From NCBI GenBank assembly GCA_001929475.1, contig LXFE01002348.1:1-39249 (forward strand): a stretch of DNA of 39,249 nucleotides. Direction: 5' to 3'. The stretch is from Neolecta irregularis DAH-3. Taxonomy: Eukaryota; Ascomycota; Neolectomycetes; Neolectales; Neolectaceae. The notes beneath the pieces were generated by a model. That model saw only the letters and a program-made list of their open reading frames with translations, did not search any database and was not told the DNA's origin. Position 1 is the first letter of the stretch, and each line of letters begins with the position of its first letter. Position numbers and translations under genes: made by a program. Positions 1 to 11,098 of the stretch are shown piece after piece.

Positions 1-7
1 TAACTGT

Positions 8-80
8 GGTTAACGGGGTAAACCGGTCAACGTGGCAACGGGTAAACGGGTCAACGGGTCAACGGGTAAACTGGTCAACG
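8..80. repeat. Degenerate 8-bp tandem repeats, consensus GGT(C/A)AACG
   Basis: About nine copies of an 8-bp unit GGTMAACG lie directly upstream of the Dicer start codon. From 41 to 80 the period is exactly 8 bp (five copies, alternating GGTAAACG and GGTCAACG). Copies from 8 to 40 are looser. The array could be a promoter minisatellite or the edge of a longer array cut off by the window. It does not match the common TTAGGG telomere repeat. Confidence 0.75.
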
Positions 81-99
81 GGGTATACCGGCACCCACG

Positions 100-3000
100 A
101 TGCCGCCCGCCCTGCCCGCGCTCGCCTCTCTGGCCATCGCCTCCCCGCCCGATGTCCTCGATCCGCGCCCCTACCAGCGCGAACTCTTTGAGCGCGCGCG
201 GCTGCACAACACCCTCGCCGTCATGGACACCGGCTCCGGCAAGACCCTGATCGCCTGCATGCTGCTCAAACACGCCCTCGTCCGCAAACCCCCGGCCGCT
301 GCCCGCCGCCTGGCTGTCTTCCTCGTCGACAAAGTCCCGCTCGCCCTCCAGCAGGGCACCGTCGTCCCCGCATCGCCTGCTAACTGCTGCAGGCTTCGTC
401 TTGAAGCACAACGTCACCCACAACATCGAGGTGTGCTACGGGGCAAAGGTCGACGCGTGGTCCCTCGACCAGTGGAGGCACGTCTTCGACACAAGAGACC
501 TGCTCGTCATGACCGCAGACATCCTCAAAAACCTCCTGCACTCCGCTTATGCAAAAATAGACCAGGTCCTCCCGCCCTTCCCATCCCCCCGCCCTTAGCC
601 CTAGATAAATCTCCTCATCTTCGACGAGTGCCACCACGCAAAAAAGCAGCACGCCTATGCCGTGATCATGACCCAGTTCTACTTTGAAACCCCCCTCGAC
701 AAGCGGCCCCGCATCTTTGGAATGACCGCCTCTCCCTTTGATGACCTTCAGCAGTCTATACATGGAAACTCGGCAGAGTACTCTTGCTCCTCTTGCCGCA
801 CTCACGCCAAAGAAACCTCGAAAAGATCCTCGACGCACACATCTGCACAGTCACAAACATGGCGTCCCTAAAAGGTACCCTTTTGCGCCAACGGTCATTA
901 CATGACAGACTTTCTACACAAGCCCGTTGAAATCGAGAGAGACTATCAAACATATCACGCCCCAGACTTTTCTCCGCTCCATAAAACACTCGACGAGATG
1001 TGCAAAACATTTCCCAAATCCTTCAAAAAGGCCCAGAATGCCGCCAGAGCAGTCCACGAAGAGCTAGGCCCTTGGTGTGCTCATCACGCCTGGGGAATCC
1101 TATTGAACGAACTCAAAGATTGGCCTTATCAAGCTCGCATAAGAGGCTTGGTCAATGATGACGTCACCATTCACACTTCCCAAAACATAGCAAGAGAACT
1201 GGCCCAAAGAGCCCTCGAGTTCTACAATGACTACAATTTCGCAGAATTGTCGGTTGCAGATGTCAGCCCAAAAGTCAACGTCCTCCTAGACATCCTCAGA
1301 GAAGTATACATTGTCAGAGATGTCACTGCAATACTATTCGTCGACCGAAGAGCCACTGCATTTGCCTTGAACGGTCTTGTTAAAGACCTGGGCCAACGCC
1401 AGCTTACTGGCCCTTTTCACAACATCAAATCTGAAATTCTTGTAGGCCATGGAACGAGCTCAGCCCCCGGCGACGTTCAAATGGATTTGAAAAACCAGCA
1501 AAGAGTCCTCTGTCGATTTCGTAACCGGTCCTTGAATCTCTTGATCGCTACAAGGTATCCATCCACCACGCGCTCAACTATAATGATAGTGTTGGAGAAG
1601 AAGGCCTCGATATAATAAGCTGCAGCGTAGTAATTAGGTTTGATGCTTTGCCAAGCAAGCTTACACCCCCAGATTCGATTTATGCGCAACCCCAATTCAG
1701 TATATCCAGTCCCGCGGGCGAGCACGCCAGCACGACTCTAAAGTATATTTACTTTCAAACCGTCAAGTAACACAAAGTTTTATTTAATCAAAGAAGCCGG
1801 AAATGCTTCACATGTTCGTCTGATTAACCAGGTAAAAGTCGCTGAAACGACGCTTCGAGAGTACTGTGCCCGTCTTCCATCAGAACGGAAAATCATGCTC
1901 GATGCTGACGACGACGGGGATCCTCCATCCCAGACAAACTTTGTCTACATTGAAAACTCTACAGGTGCTCGTTTGACGGAATTTAACGCTCTCGGATTAC
2001 TAAATGTGTATTGTCAATCTCTTCCGCTGGACAAATATACTCCAACAACACCCACATTTACCCTCGAAGGAGATTTTATGTACTCTGTAACTCTACCAAA
2101 AGTATCTCCATTAAAAGAAATAATTCGGGGGTCCCCTCAGAATTCCCGGAAAGCTGCAAAAAGAGTCGCTGGTTTTCTGGCTTGTGTCCGACTTCGCGAA
2201 ATAGGAGAGTTAGACGAATATTTACGACCCCCTTGTATTCGCAAATCAATCATCGATCTAGAACTACAAGAACTAGAAAAAGAAGTTCAATGGACGGCGA
2301 AACTGGAATACCCTGTTTATCGACCTGCATGTTGGTTACTCGAAAACATCAAAGATACAAGCGCTTTCTACATCAATATTATTTCCTTGGAAAAACCACT
2401 ACAGCAAGTCGAATTCCGAAATCTTTGCTTTCTATCTAGAACTGAATTGTCAGAGATCCCTGATATCGATCTTTTTGACGGCGAGAAAACTGGAGTTGCT
2501 AGAATTAGTACTTCCTCTCGACGTATTCTTCTCGATTCAACACAATCTTTACGTTGTCGCGATTTTACGTTAGGCATGTTTGCTACTGTACTCGGCCGTC
2601 AATTCGTCATTAAAGATAAAAGCGGTAGTTTACCATTCTTCATCGTTCCACTTTGCAAACAACATCCATGCGATATAGATTGGGAGCTTTTAGAAAAGTG
2701 TCTTTGTACCTCTGATTCCCCATTGCCCGAATCTCTCGATGGAGACATGCAAGATGTCATGCAAGATGTCATGGTAAGTGTAATGGGCCAATATCGCGGA
2801 AAATACACCATCTCGCGAATTCGCTATGATCTAGGTCCATCGTCAATTCCTCCTCCAGGTTCAACCGAAGAAGGATACAAAAGTATCGCAGAATATTACG
2901 AAAAACATGCTCAAAATTGTCAAATTGAAGATATTTGTCAACCGCTGTTGGAAGCGCGCAAAGTCTCTCGCGTTTTAAATTATTTACATCCTAATGGCCG

Positions 3001-4867
3001 ACCACGGGATCGGCCAAGTATCTTTTTGGGTTGTGTTTTTCCTAACGGGTAGAAAATGATCCAGGAAAACCGTTTCATTTGATCCCCGAGATGTGTTTAG
3101 CTAGTCATATACCCGCATCGTTAATACGAGCATGGCTTCTAATACCAGCTGTACAAATTCACCCATATATTTCTTACAAGATAGATATACATGCGCCTTG
3201 AAGCATATCTGTTAACTCGACAGCTCGGTGTAAAACTCAAATCAAACGTTTCGTTAAATTTGCTTTTAACCTCGCTACAATCGCCCTCGGCCAACATGTC
3301 GACTAATTACGAACGGTATGTGTTCTCGCGATATACATGTTTACAATTTAGCCTAGAGTTTATCGGGGATACATTTCTTAAATTTGTCGCTACGCTTTTG
3401 GTGTATACTAAACATCCGGAGAAACACGAAGGGTTTCTACACCTCTTTCGGAAGAAAATCATTTGTAACCAGAGTTTATATTATAAGGCTATCGACCTTG
3501 GTCTTCCTGGCTATGTACCATAACATTCAAAGAAAACATACCTAATGGAACAGGTTTGCAGTTTTCCGTTTTCTCGGGGTATAATAAGTCTACCAGGCTG
3601 TTTTATTACCGGACATTCGGTCGTGGAAACACAACGACTAGGCAAAAAGACTGTTGCAGATGTGATGGAAGCATTATTAGGGGCTGCATATCTTCATGGC
3701 CAATTAGACGAAGCCCTCAAAATGTCTAAAGAACTCGGAATCGTCGATACACAAATCTCTCACATCCATGAATTCTTTTCAGAGATTACACCTGTCCCTC
3801 AACATTCCATCAATTCCCATCAAGAATGGCCTCAACGAGAACAAATTGAACAAACAATCGGGTACAAGTTTCGGGATGGAAATCTTTTACGGCAAGCGTT
3901 AACTCATGCCTCTGTGCAAAATTCAACATCAGATTGTTATCAACGACTTGAATTCGCGGGGGATGCTGTACTCGATTTATTAGCAGTCGATCATATCTGC
4001 AGAAAGTTCCCCAGCGAAACACCTGCTAATTTGACTCTTTTAAAGGTATACTTTTTGAAAAATGAAAAAGTTGAAATCATTAGAATGTTTTAGTGTCCAA
4101 CAAGACACTTTGTGCTATATGCATTGACTCTGGGTTTCAGCTTTACATGGAATTCATGAGTTCTACAATTATCTCTGATATCAACATATACGTTGAATCA
4201 TTGGAATCTTGCCGTGATGAATCAAATCTGCCCGAGTATTGGATGGACCTGCATTCGCCAAAGGTATCTTCATACTACGTCTTCTCTGACATCTAAAGTT
4301 CCTTTCGGATGTTGTCGAATCTCTTATTGGTGCCATTTTCTTTGATTCAGGCTGTCGAATGGATGCTCCCTTGTTATTTTTTCAGAAATTTCATTTACCC
4401 TTTTGTGATCCTGATACAATACCTACGTTTCACGGCAATCCAATGGTACCGCTTATCAGTTTTATTTTTAATTCTTACGGTGACAGACAGAGTTGATGCA
4501 AATCCTTCAAAAAAGGTGTGAAAATTACCATATGCAAGCTTTTCCTTTTCTGCAAATTCTTACAATCAGAGAAAAGATACATGTCCAAGATGAGAATGCG
4601 CTGGATCAATTTCCCCCGGATAATATCCAGAATGCGCTGGGTGAATTTCCCCGGGATTATATCCAGGTTTCACTTGTTGTGCACGATACCATTATTCACT
4701 CTGAAAAGAGCATTTCTTTGAGGGAAGGGAAGAATCTTCTTGCAACTCATGTACTGGAGCAATTTGCAGCAAACGACCAATATTGCTTTCAATATTGCGA
4801 TTGCAAGAGAATCCAAACTGATAAATCACATAGTGACGACGACGATGATTTTGTTAACAATATCTAG
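100..4867 (+). CDS. Dicer-like endoribonuclease (RNAi), 1419 aa, 15 exons
   Basis: It cuts double-stranded RNA into siRNA. Exons: 100-355, 393-565, 605-777, 813-874, 909-1554, 1590-1637, 1673-1742, 1778-3029, 3065-3150, 3185-3315, 3352-3514, 3554-4045, 4084-4263, 4299-4445, 4487-4867. Domain order is complete: DExD helicase with Walker A MDTGSGKT (aa 42-49), DECHH (150-154) and TASP (about 184); helicase C with QSRGRAR (about 465); Dicer dimerisation domain ([15 protein letters not shown]); a diverged PAZ-like region; RNase IIIa ([15 protein letters not shown], then [15 protein letters not shown]); RNase IIIb ([12 protein letters not shown], then [15 protein letters not shown]); and a C-terminal dsRBD-like segment ([21 protein letters not shown]) with an acidic tail. 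Acidic catalytic residues are visible in both RNase III domains. Intron 1 is GC-AG. The convergent neighbour starts 175 bp away. Family call is sure; the exact C-terminal exon is the least certain part. Confidence 0.95.
356..392 (+). other. GC-AG intron, Dicer intron 1 (37 nt)
   Basis: Starts GCACCG, has a TGCTAAC branch-like motif and ends TGCAG. Only this cut joins the conserved VPLALQQ segment in frame to the next exon (FVLKHN). Confidence 0.75.
4595..4666 (+). repeat. Two-copy 36-bp in-frame tandem duplication in the Dicer C-terminus
   Basis: Copies 4595-4630 and 4631-4666 differ at only a few bases. They encode [12 protein letters not shown] and [12 protein letters not shown], just before the dsRBD-like segment. 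Each copy ends ATATCCAG, so each also looks like the 3' end of an intron. Confidence 0.8.
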
Positions 4868-5042
4868 AGGAATCCCGCTATTTACTGCATTTATGGAACC
4901 AGAACAGTCATATTTACATTTGCTCTGATTGTTTGTACTCGATAAAAGCTTGTAAATTTTGAGAAATTTCATTGGCTTTGGATCGTTGTGCGCGATTGTG
5001 CTTTGGTATGCAGTTTACCTATTTGATATTAGCGCAGTCCTT

Positions 5043-6917
5043 TCAGTGTGGCCCCACCATTGTATAAAGTTTGGGCAAGGTCTCTTGTAAATGCCTCAAG
5101 AACCCGCATTGGACAAAAACAGGTGTATCGTAATCAAATGCCGAGTCGGCATAAATATCAAACAAGGCATCCAAAGATTCAATGACGGCGTCGACCGGAC
5201 TTCTCGGGAGTCCTTGGATGACCGTCATGAGGAATATGCCAATTTCCTACTAATCAGATATTGAAACCGATAAGGAGTATACTTGATTGATCTCAATTTG
5301 GCCCTGTCTGCAAGCTAGCTTTCCCAACGTGCCGATACATTTCGTTTGAAGATTTTCAGATGATGTCTCGCGGAAGATTTTAATGATTTTTTCGAGGTCA
5401 GGTTTGGAAATGTCAATATCGAATGATGTCCTTGTGATAATCCATGCTAATCCCAAGACAAGCTCAAGTTCAGCTTCCCCTGTGCAGTCACCCGTTATAT
5501 AATTGAGGCAAATGTTCCAGATGTCCAACGCTATATCCTTCCAACCGAATCGTGATTCTTGTTTCTCTGGAATACGAGATTCGATAGTCCATCCAATGTT
5601 GTTTAAAAATTCTAATGTTCTTATCGCCATATCTGCTTTTCCTTGGTCAATCTTTTCTTCCAGTTCTTTTTGTAGGTCTTGCAGAAGACGCACAGATATG
5701 GGAACGGCAACTGAAATTATCTCCATGAGAAAGCTTTGCGAAACAACTGAAAAAGTTTCCACTCCCATTTCTTCATCCGAAGCATTGGAACATGCATCAT
5801 CTTCATCGCATACCAAAGTCTCTAAAATATCAAAAGAGGTTGATATCAAGTCAAAAGACTCCAAACCAACAAGGCGAGGAAAGTCCTGCCGAGATCGCTT
5901 GTCATCTTGGTCTTTCAGGATAGCAAGGACCTTTTGAAAAGGTTTCGAATGATCTTCCAGAGAGGTGAGATTACACAACACGCCTTTGATTAACTGCAGT
6001 CGAACGATGAAAATACCACATAAATTGATTCGGGCTAATGCTGGACAATCCTTTGCATCGATAGAACATGCAAGTACGTTCAAAAGGGACTCGTCATTCG
6101 AAATATCAGCACGTATTTGTGAATTCAAGTCTGATAATGCATATAATGATTTAGCTATAATTCAGAGATGTAAACAACTCAAAGTTGGTACCAGCGACTA
6201 TTTGAGAGGTTATTGGTGAGCGGTATTTATTATCAACGAGTCCAGATATCAGAGCCAATACTGATGCATTCGACTGAACAATGACCTGCATTGCTTTATC
6301 CGCGAATTCGCTGTTGAAGAAGTGAGATTATTATAAGCGAGTTGTTACGGACCTTAAAGCCCATACAAGACACAGTAAATTTTCACTCAAGGGCCATAGG
6401 ACTTTCAGCATTATTGCATCAACGCCCGGGCTTTCTGATTGTGCACGAACAGTCGTGCTGCACTTCCATTAGTCTAATATTTCGACGCTGCATGCTTTGT
6501 TGATAAGGGACATCGCGGGAGTCAAGATATCATTCTCGTAAAGTTCCACACAGACGTCTGGGGTAGTTGCAAAGTTTCGCAAAGAACCGCTTGCCTCAAG
6601 AATAACTTGTTGAGACGAATCCGTTAATCTCTGAATCAAGGTTTTGAGGACGCCATTTGCTATTAGTAAACGCTTTAATTCTGTGTCTTCAGCGGCAATG
6701 TTGGAAACAGCCACAGCAGACCACGCACGGTCATTCTCGTTAGGACTGTCCAACTGAGATGAAGTAAGCTCACTCACAAGTGATCACAAACTTTTGAAAT
6801 TATCGGCAAGATACCAGCTTGAGATATTTGAGAGTCAAGCTTGCCATCCACATCGAGTCTCTTTGTCGGAGCTGGTCTGTTCTGCCTATTATTTCTGCGA
6901 GACGCCGTTTTACCCAT
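5043..6917 (-). CDS. Syo1/HEATR3-like armadillo-repeat importer of ribosomal proteins, 555 aa
   Basis: Exons (complement): 6792-6917, 6512-6753, 6353-6457, 6192-6310, 5283-6154, 5043-5246. Known Syo1 binds Rpl5 and Rpl11 and brings them into the nucleus for 5S RNP assembly. The basic start MGKTASRRNNRQ, the segment LDSPNENDRAWSAVAVSN, the segment SGSLRNFATTPDVCVELY and the C-terminal SLDALFDIYADSAFDYD are typical of Syo1/HEATR3 rather than of other ARM proteins. The predicted protein is a little shorter than yeast Syo1 and human HEATR3. Intron 2 (6458-6511, 54 nt) is longer than its neighbours and its donor is weak, so the exon 2/3 junction is the least certain. The gene converges on Dicer and diverges from MLH1 across 65 bp. 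Confidence 0.8.
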
Positions 6918-6982
6918 TCTCAATGAATATTTCTTGAAATGATTTGTTTAATTGTGTTGTGCACGTGCGCTTTCCTACCGTC
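6918..6982. promoter_or_regulatory. 65-bp bidirectional promoter between the Syo1-like gene and MLH1
   Basis: Both start codons face outward with only 65 bp between them. The interval holds the palindrome GCACGTGC (6961-6968), an E-box (CACGTG) of the kind bound by bHLH factors. No TATA box is visible. Shared control is inferred from position only. Confidence 0.6.
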
Positions 6983-9399
6983 ATGATGGATGCTCCACCA
7001 GAGACAGATGCCAATCTTCCACGTCCAATTAAAGCTTTAGACGCTACGGTGGTCAATAGGATAGCGGCAGGAGAGGTAGGCGGCCGCAAATTATCACCGT
7101 TGATTGACCTTGTACGATCATCCAACGTCCCGCAAATGCATTGAAGGAGCTTATTGAAAACTCCATAGACGCTCGGTCCACAAGCATAGATATACTAGTC
7201 AAGGATGGAGGACTCAAGCTGCTGCAAATCACTGACAATGGTCATGGCGTTCGGGTACGAGGCCCCATAGTGTGTTGCTTACAAGTTTCAGAAAGACGAC
7301 ATGGCTATTCTGTGTGAAAGATTCACCACTTCCAAATTGCAAACCTTTGAAGATCTCTCCTCAATTGCTACATACGGATTCCGGGGTGAAGCTCTTGCTA
7401 GTATTAGCCATGTTGCACATATGACCGTCACTACCCGGACTGCAAGTTCTGACTGTGCTTGGAGGTTAGCATTACAAAGAGTTTGCTAATGCTTAGAGCT
7501 TGCTATTCAGATGGAAAACTCGTAGCAGCAAAGAATGGAATCTCTGCAGAGCCAAAACCCACGGCCGGACGACAAGGAACCCAGATCACCGCGGAGGATT
7601 TATTTTACAATGTCCCTACTCGTCGTAAGGCATTCAAAAATACAAACGAGGAGTATTCTCGGATAGTAGATGTTGTCAGTAGGTATGCTGTACATTGCGA
7701 GGGCGTAAGCTTTACTTGCAAAAAGGCATATTTCTACCGTTGATGATACTTATTCCACAGCATGGCGATAATAATTACAGCGTTTCGACAATGGCAAAAG
7801 CATCGAGCCTTGACAACATTCGTCAGATATATGGTCATGCTGTCGCATCGGAGACTGTTGCATTCAGTTGCTCAAATACAAAGTTTGGGTTTCAGGCAAA
7901 GGGTTTGATTACAAACGCAAATTACCATGCGAAGAGAATGATTATGTTATTATTCATCAATCGTAAGAAGCTCGTTCTGGAACTCAAATTAAGGGAAAGA
8001 CCGTTTAGTCGAATCGTCAAGCTTAAAGAAAAACATCGAAGCGACCTATTCAACTTTCCTTCCCAAGGGCAGCCATCCTTTTATTAATATATCAATTGAA
8101 ATTGAACCGCACCGGGTCGATGTAAATGTTCACCCAACGAAACGTGAAGTTCATTTTCTAAATCAAGAAGAAATCATTGATGATATATGTGCTGCTCTGC
8201 AAAGAAAGCTTGCATCCACAGATACTTCCCGCTCCTTTAAAACTCAAGTATATGACCACTACCTTTGCAACCTAACTTTCAAAGACTTTATTACCTGGCG
8301 TTAAACCTGTCGAACTTCCAGCTACAGTAGAAGATCTGAGCAAAGGTAACACATCAAGAAGCAGCACAATTCTCATGCATCTAGTTCGAAAGCCATATGA
8401 AAAACATATGGTTAGGACAGATAGCCGTGACAAAACTCTGGATTCTCACTTTACACCTCTCAAAGAAGTAAAGTCGAATATTTCACAAGTTTCCTCTCCC
8501 ATCTGTAAAACCACAGATCGAAGGCGAGTTCATATACGTCTTTCCAGCATCAAAGAACTTCGCTCACAAGTTCGGGATACTATGCACAGCGCTTTAACTG
8601 AGGTTTTCGCAAGTCATACTTTTGTTGGAATTGTGGATGAGACACGAAGACTAGCGGCAATTCAACATGGAACGAAGCTTTATCTCGTTGATTACGGTGC
8701 AATCAGTTTTGATTTATTCTACCAAATTGGGCTGACTGACTTTGGAAACTTTGGAGTCATTCTCTTAAATCCACCTTTGGAGATTTCTGCTCTCTTGGAG
8801 CTTGCAGCTTCTTCCCAAGATGGGGAAGATGCAGTCATGTCTGATATTAATTCGCCCGAGCAAACACAAATAAACGCAAGATGAAGTCCGACTGTTCATA
8901 CTGATTGGTCAGCCAGTCACGGAGATTCTCGTGTCCCGCAAGGAGATGCTGAACGAATATTTCTCTATTGAAATTTCCGAAGACGGATTTTTGTTGACAA
9001 TACCGCTGCTATTAAAGAACTACTCGCCTGGACTAGGAAAATTACCTCGTTTCTTACATAACCTCGGAAGCAAAGTATCGCCATTTCTTATCTCTGCATA
9101 ACTGTAGGTGAATTGGTTTGACGAGAAGGAATGCTTTAAAGACCTCATAGGAGAACTCTCTCTGTTCTATTCACCAGAACCTTTGCCCCAGCCCGTGCCT
9201 GAAGCTATGGAAGGACGAGCCACTGATCTTCGACATTCGATCGAACATGCTCTGTTTCCTGCTTTCAAGAAGCGACTGGTTGCGACAAAGCGATCACAAC
9301 AAGAAAGAAGAGTTGTTGAAGTTGCAGATCTTCCAGATCTTTACAAGTTAGTTTTTTGTCAGTTTTTCGTTAACGCGCAGAGTATTTGAACGATGTTAG
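6983..9399 (+). CDS. MLH1: DNA mismatch repair protein MLH1, 684 aa, 11 exons
   Basis: MutL homologue that pairs with PMS1/PMS2-type partners after MutS mismatch recognition. Exons: 6983-7075, 7117-7254, 7292-7464, 7497-7725, 7761-7962, 8000-8247, 8285-8345, 8385-8875, 8913-9074, 9108-9346, 9381-9399. GHKL ATPase motifs are clear: [33 protein letters not shown] and [21 protein letters not shown] and [11 protein letters not shown] follow, then the C-terminal MLH1 domain. The protein ends in FERC, the conserved eukaryotic MLH1 C-terminus, which is split by the last 34-nt intron. Introns 4 and 8 are GC-AG. Intron 1 appears to end in ACG, not AG. Intron 7 (8346-8384, 39 nt, no stop) might be retained, giving 697 aa. 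The start is the first of two ATGs in a row. Confidence 0.96.
7726..7760 (+). other. GC-AG intron, MLH1 intron 4 (35 nt)
   Basis: AAG|GCATAT donor and TTCCACAG acceptor. Splicing joins SFTCK to HGDNNYS in frame. Without it the reading frame stops at TGA. Confidence 0.8.
8876..8912 (+). other. GC-AG intron,  MLH1 intron 8 (37 nt)
   Basis: AAC|GCAAGA donor and TTGGTCAG acceptor. It removes an in-frame TGA and restores the conserved [14 protein letters not shown] segment. No GT donor would do this. Confidence 0.75.
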
Positions 9400-9629
9400 A
9401 TAATGTAGTATAGAGTTCGACAGGATGGGGTTTGCATTTTTCTACTCATAGGGAAACTCTTAGCTGTGTTAAACTGAGTATGGAAGCGGGAATAGCTAAT
9501 TATGACAATTGATAGTGATTCAAAGTAACAAGTTACGCCCCATACAAAACTAGTCAATTTTTATTTTTAATGTGAAAAGGTAGAACACATCCTGAGATAT
9601 ACTAAAGATCAGATTTCCACTATCAGATT

Positions 9630-9698
9630 ATGACCACCCGTGTGGCCAGGGCGATTCTAGGTGATGTCAACCTCCAACCAACTTCACTCAAAAAGTAA
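9630..9698 (+). other. Upstream ORF overlapping the METTL4 start (22 codons plus stop)
   Basis: An ATG at 9630 opens a short frame that runs past the presumed METTL4 ATG at 9664 in a different frame and stops at 9696-9698. If it lies in the leader it would reduce translation of the main ORF. It could also be untranscribed. Confidence 0.35.
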
Positions 9699-10981
9699 CA
9701 TCCTCCACACAACAGAATCTGGCACGACGCTTATCGACGTGCCTCTGAAGCGAGATGTGCTTCACAGTCTCAAATATAATGTGCCGATCTCATCTCCACC
9801 AAAATACCCATATGTCCTAGCAGAGCCCAAGAAATTGGGGTCAACCTTGGCACAAACGGAGGAATTGCACAAACTTCACACCAGATGGAAAGACGTACTC
9901 GAAAATGCATTGCTGGACATGAAGAATGCTATTGGTGAGAGTGGACGGTGGTGTTGTGAGAGACCGGAAACAGGAGAAGAAAGTTTGGAGCTCATAGACT
10001 TTAATTTCGGAGATTGGGCTTGGAATTTGGAAAGTATGAGATCAATGGGATGTTTTCAGAATACATCTGTGCTCGAATTATCAAGTATTCAGTCCTTTTT
10101 GATCATGTTAATCTTTTCTATTCCAGGTGATTTCACAGAAAATGTCTTTGATATCGATTCAATATATAGCAGAGTTGTAGCCAACAACTCCTCAACTGGA
10201 ACGACCTTATCGATTTCTATACCGGGGAGAAATCAACAGTATTCGCGATACTATATACCAGCGCATTCAGCTTTTCTCCTCGCGCGGTTCCAGCCTACTA
10301 TCGGCCATATGAATATTTATGCATCATCTGTCAATGGCTTTGATTTACTTATCCTCGACCCGCCATGGCCGAATAAATCTGCAAGTCGTGGTAGCAAGTA
10401 TCGCACAATCGATGTTTTTGATCTATATCAACTGAGAATCGGCCACTGGTTGCGAGAAGGAGGACTTGTGGCAGTATGGTGCACCACAAAGACAAAATTC
10501 AATAATTTTACAAAAGAGAAGTTATTTCCGGCATGGGGGGTGGATTTGATTGCGGAATGGGTGTGGCTAAAGGCAAGTTACGTATTGGCAAATCGCTGAT
10601 ATCAAGGTGACTGACAAGGGAGAGCCAGTATTTAATTTAGACTCGTTAAATCGGAAACCATACGAACCAATAATAATCGGTCGAAAGCGACTTGATCTTC
10701 CGAGAAGAAATCGAAAACGGAATAAGGCAGAATCGAAAGATATTGATCACGTGTCTTTTCTGCCCGACAGAAAAGTGTTGATCGGAGTTCCAGAGAAGCA
10801 TAGCGTAAAGCCTAACCTTATTGGTAAAGGTGCGCATAATAATAAATACTAATATTCAGAGCTTTTGGGTGACTTTATCTCTCCAAATGCAGTAATTGGC
10901 GAAGTGTTTGCGCGTAATTTAACAAGTGGGTGCTTTTCATGGGGTGACCAAGTTCTCCAGCATCAGTCTGTGCGTGAATGA
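9664..10981 (+). CDS. METTL4-like N6-adenine methyltransferase (MT-A70 family), 415 aa
   Basis: Exons: 9664-10572, 10607-10823, 10860-10981. The MT-A70 catalytic motif DPPW is at aa 232-235 (LLILDPPWPNKSASR). It is followed by the family segments LREGGLVAVWCTTKTK, EWVWLKVTDKGEPVFNLD, RKPYEPIIIGRK and, near the end, EVFARNLTSGCFSWGDQVL. The N-terminal ILHTTESGTTLIDVP also fits METTL4 rather than METTL3/14 or METTL16. Known METTL4 proteins methylate adenine in RNA (U2 snRNA) and, in some reports, DNA; the substrate here cannot be read from sequence. Intron 1 is GC-AG. An overlapping uORF precedes the start. The next gene converges 117 bp away. Confidence 0.92.
10573..10606 (+). other. GC-AG intron, METTL4 intron 1 (34 nt)
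   Basis: AAG|GCAAGT is a canonical donor apart from the C at position 2. Splicing joins EWVWLK to VTDKGEP, a conserved METTL4 block, in frame. Confidence 0.85.
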
Positions 10982-11098
10982 AATTATCTCTGGTTCCCTC
11001 AGAAAGCAAGTTTCCCATTCATCCTAGTACTGTAGGATAACTGCCCTGTAACCAACCTGCTTGTTGTGTATGTTTATAACAATATAATTCAATACAAT

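Noticed and set aside
2011-2439. 142-codon plus-strand frame inside Dicer exon 8
   Set aside because: Shadow frame; the longer frame carries the Dicer dimerisation domain.
4495-4515. Alternative Dicer splice 4480-4515
   Set aside because: It has GT-AG ends and 36 nt, but the intron 4446-4486 gives the better Dicer sequence ([19 protein letters not shown]) and a full-length frame.
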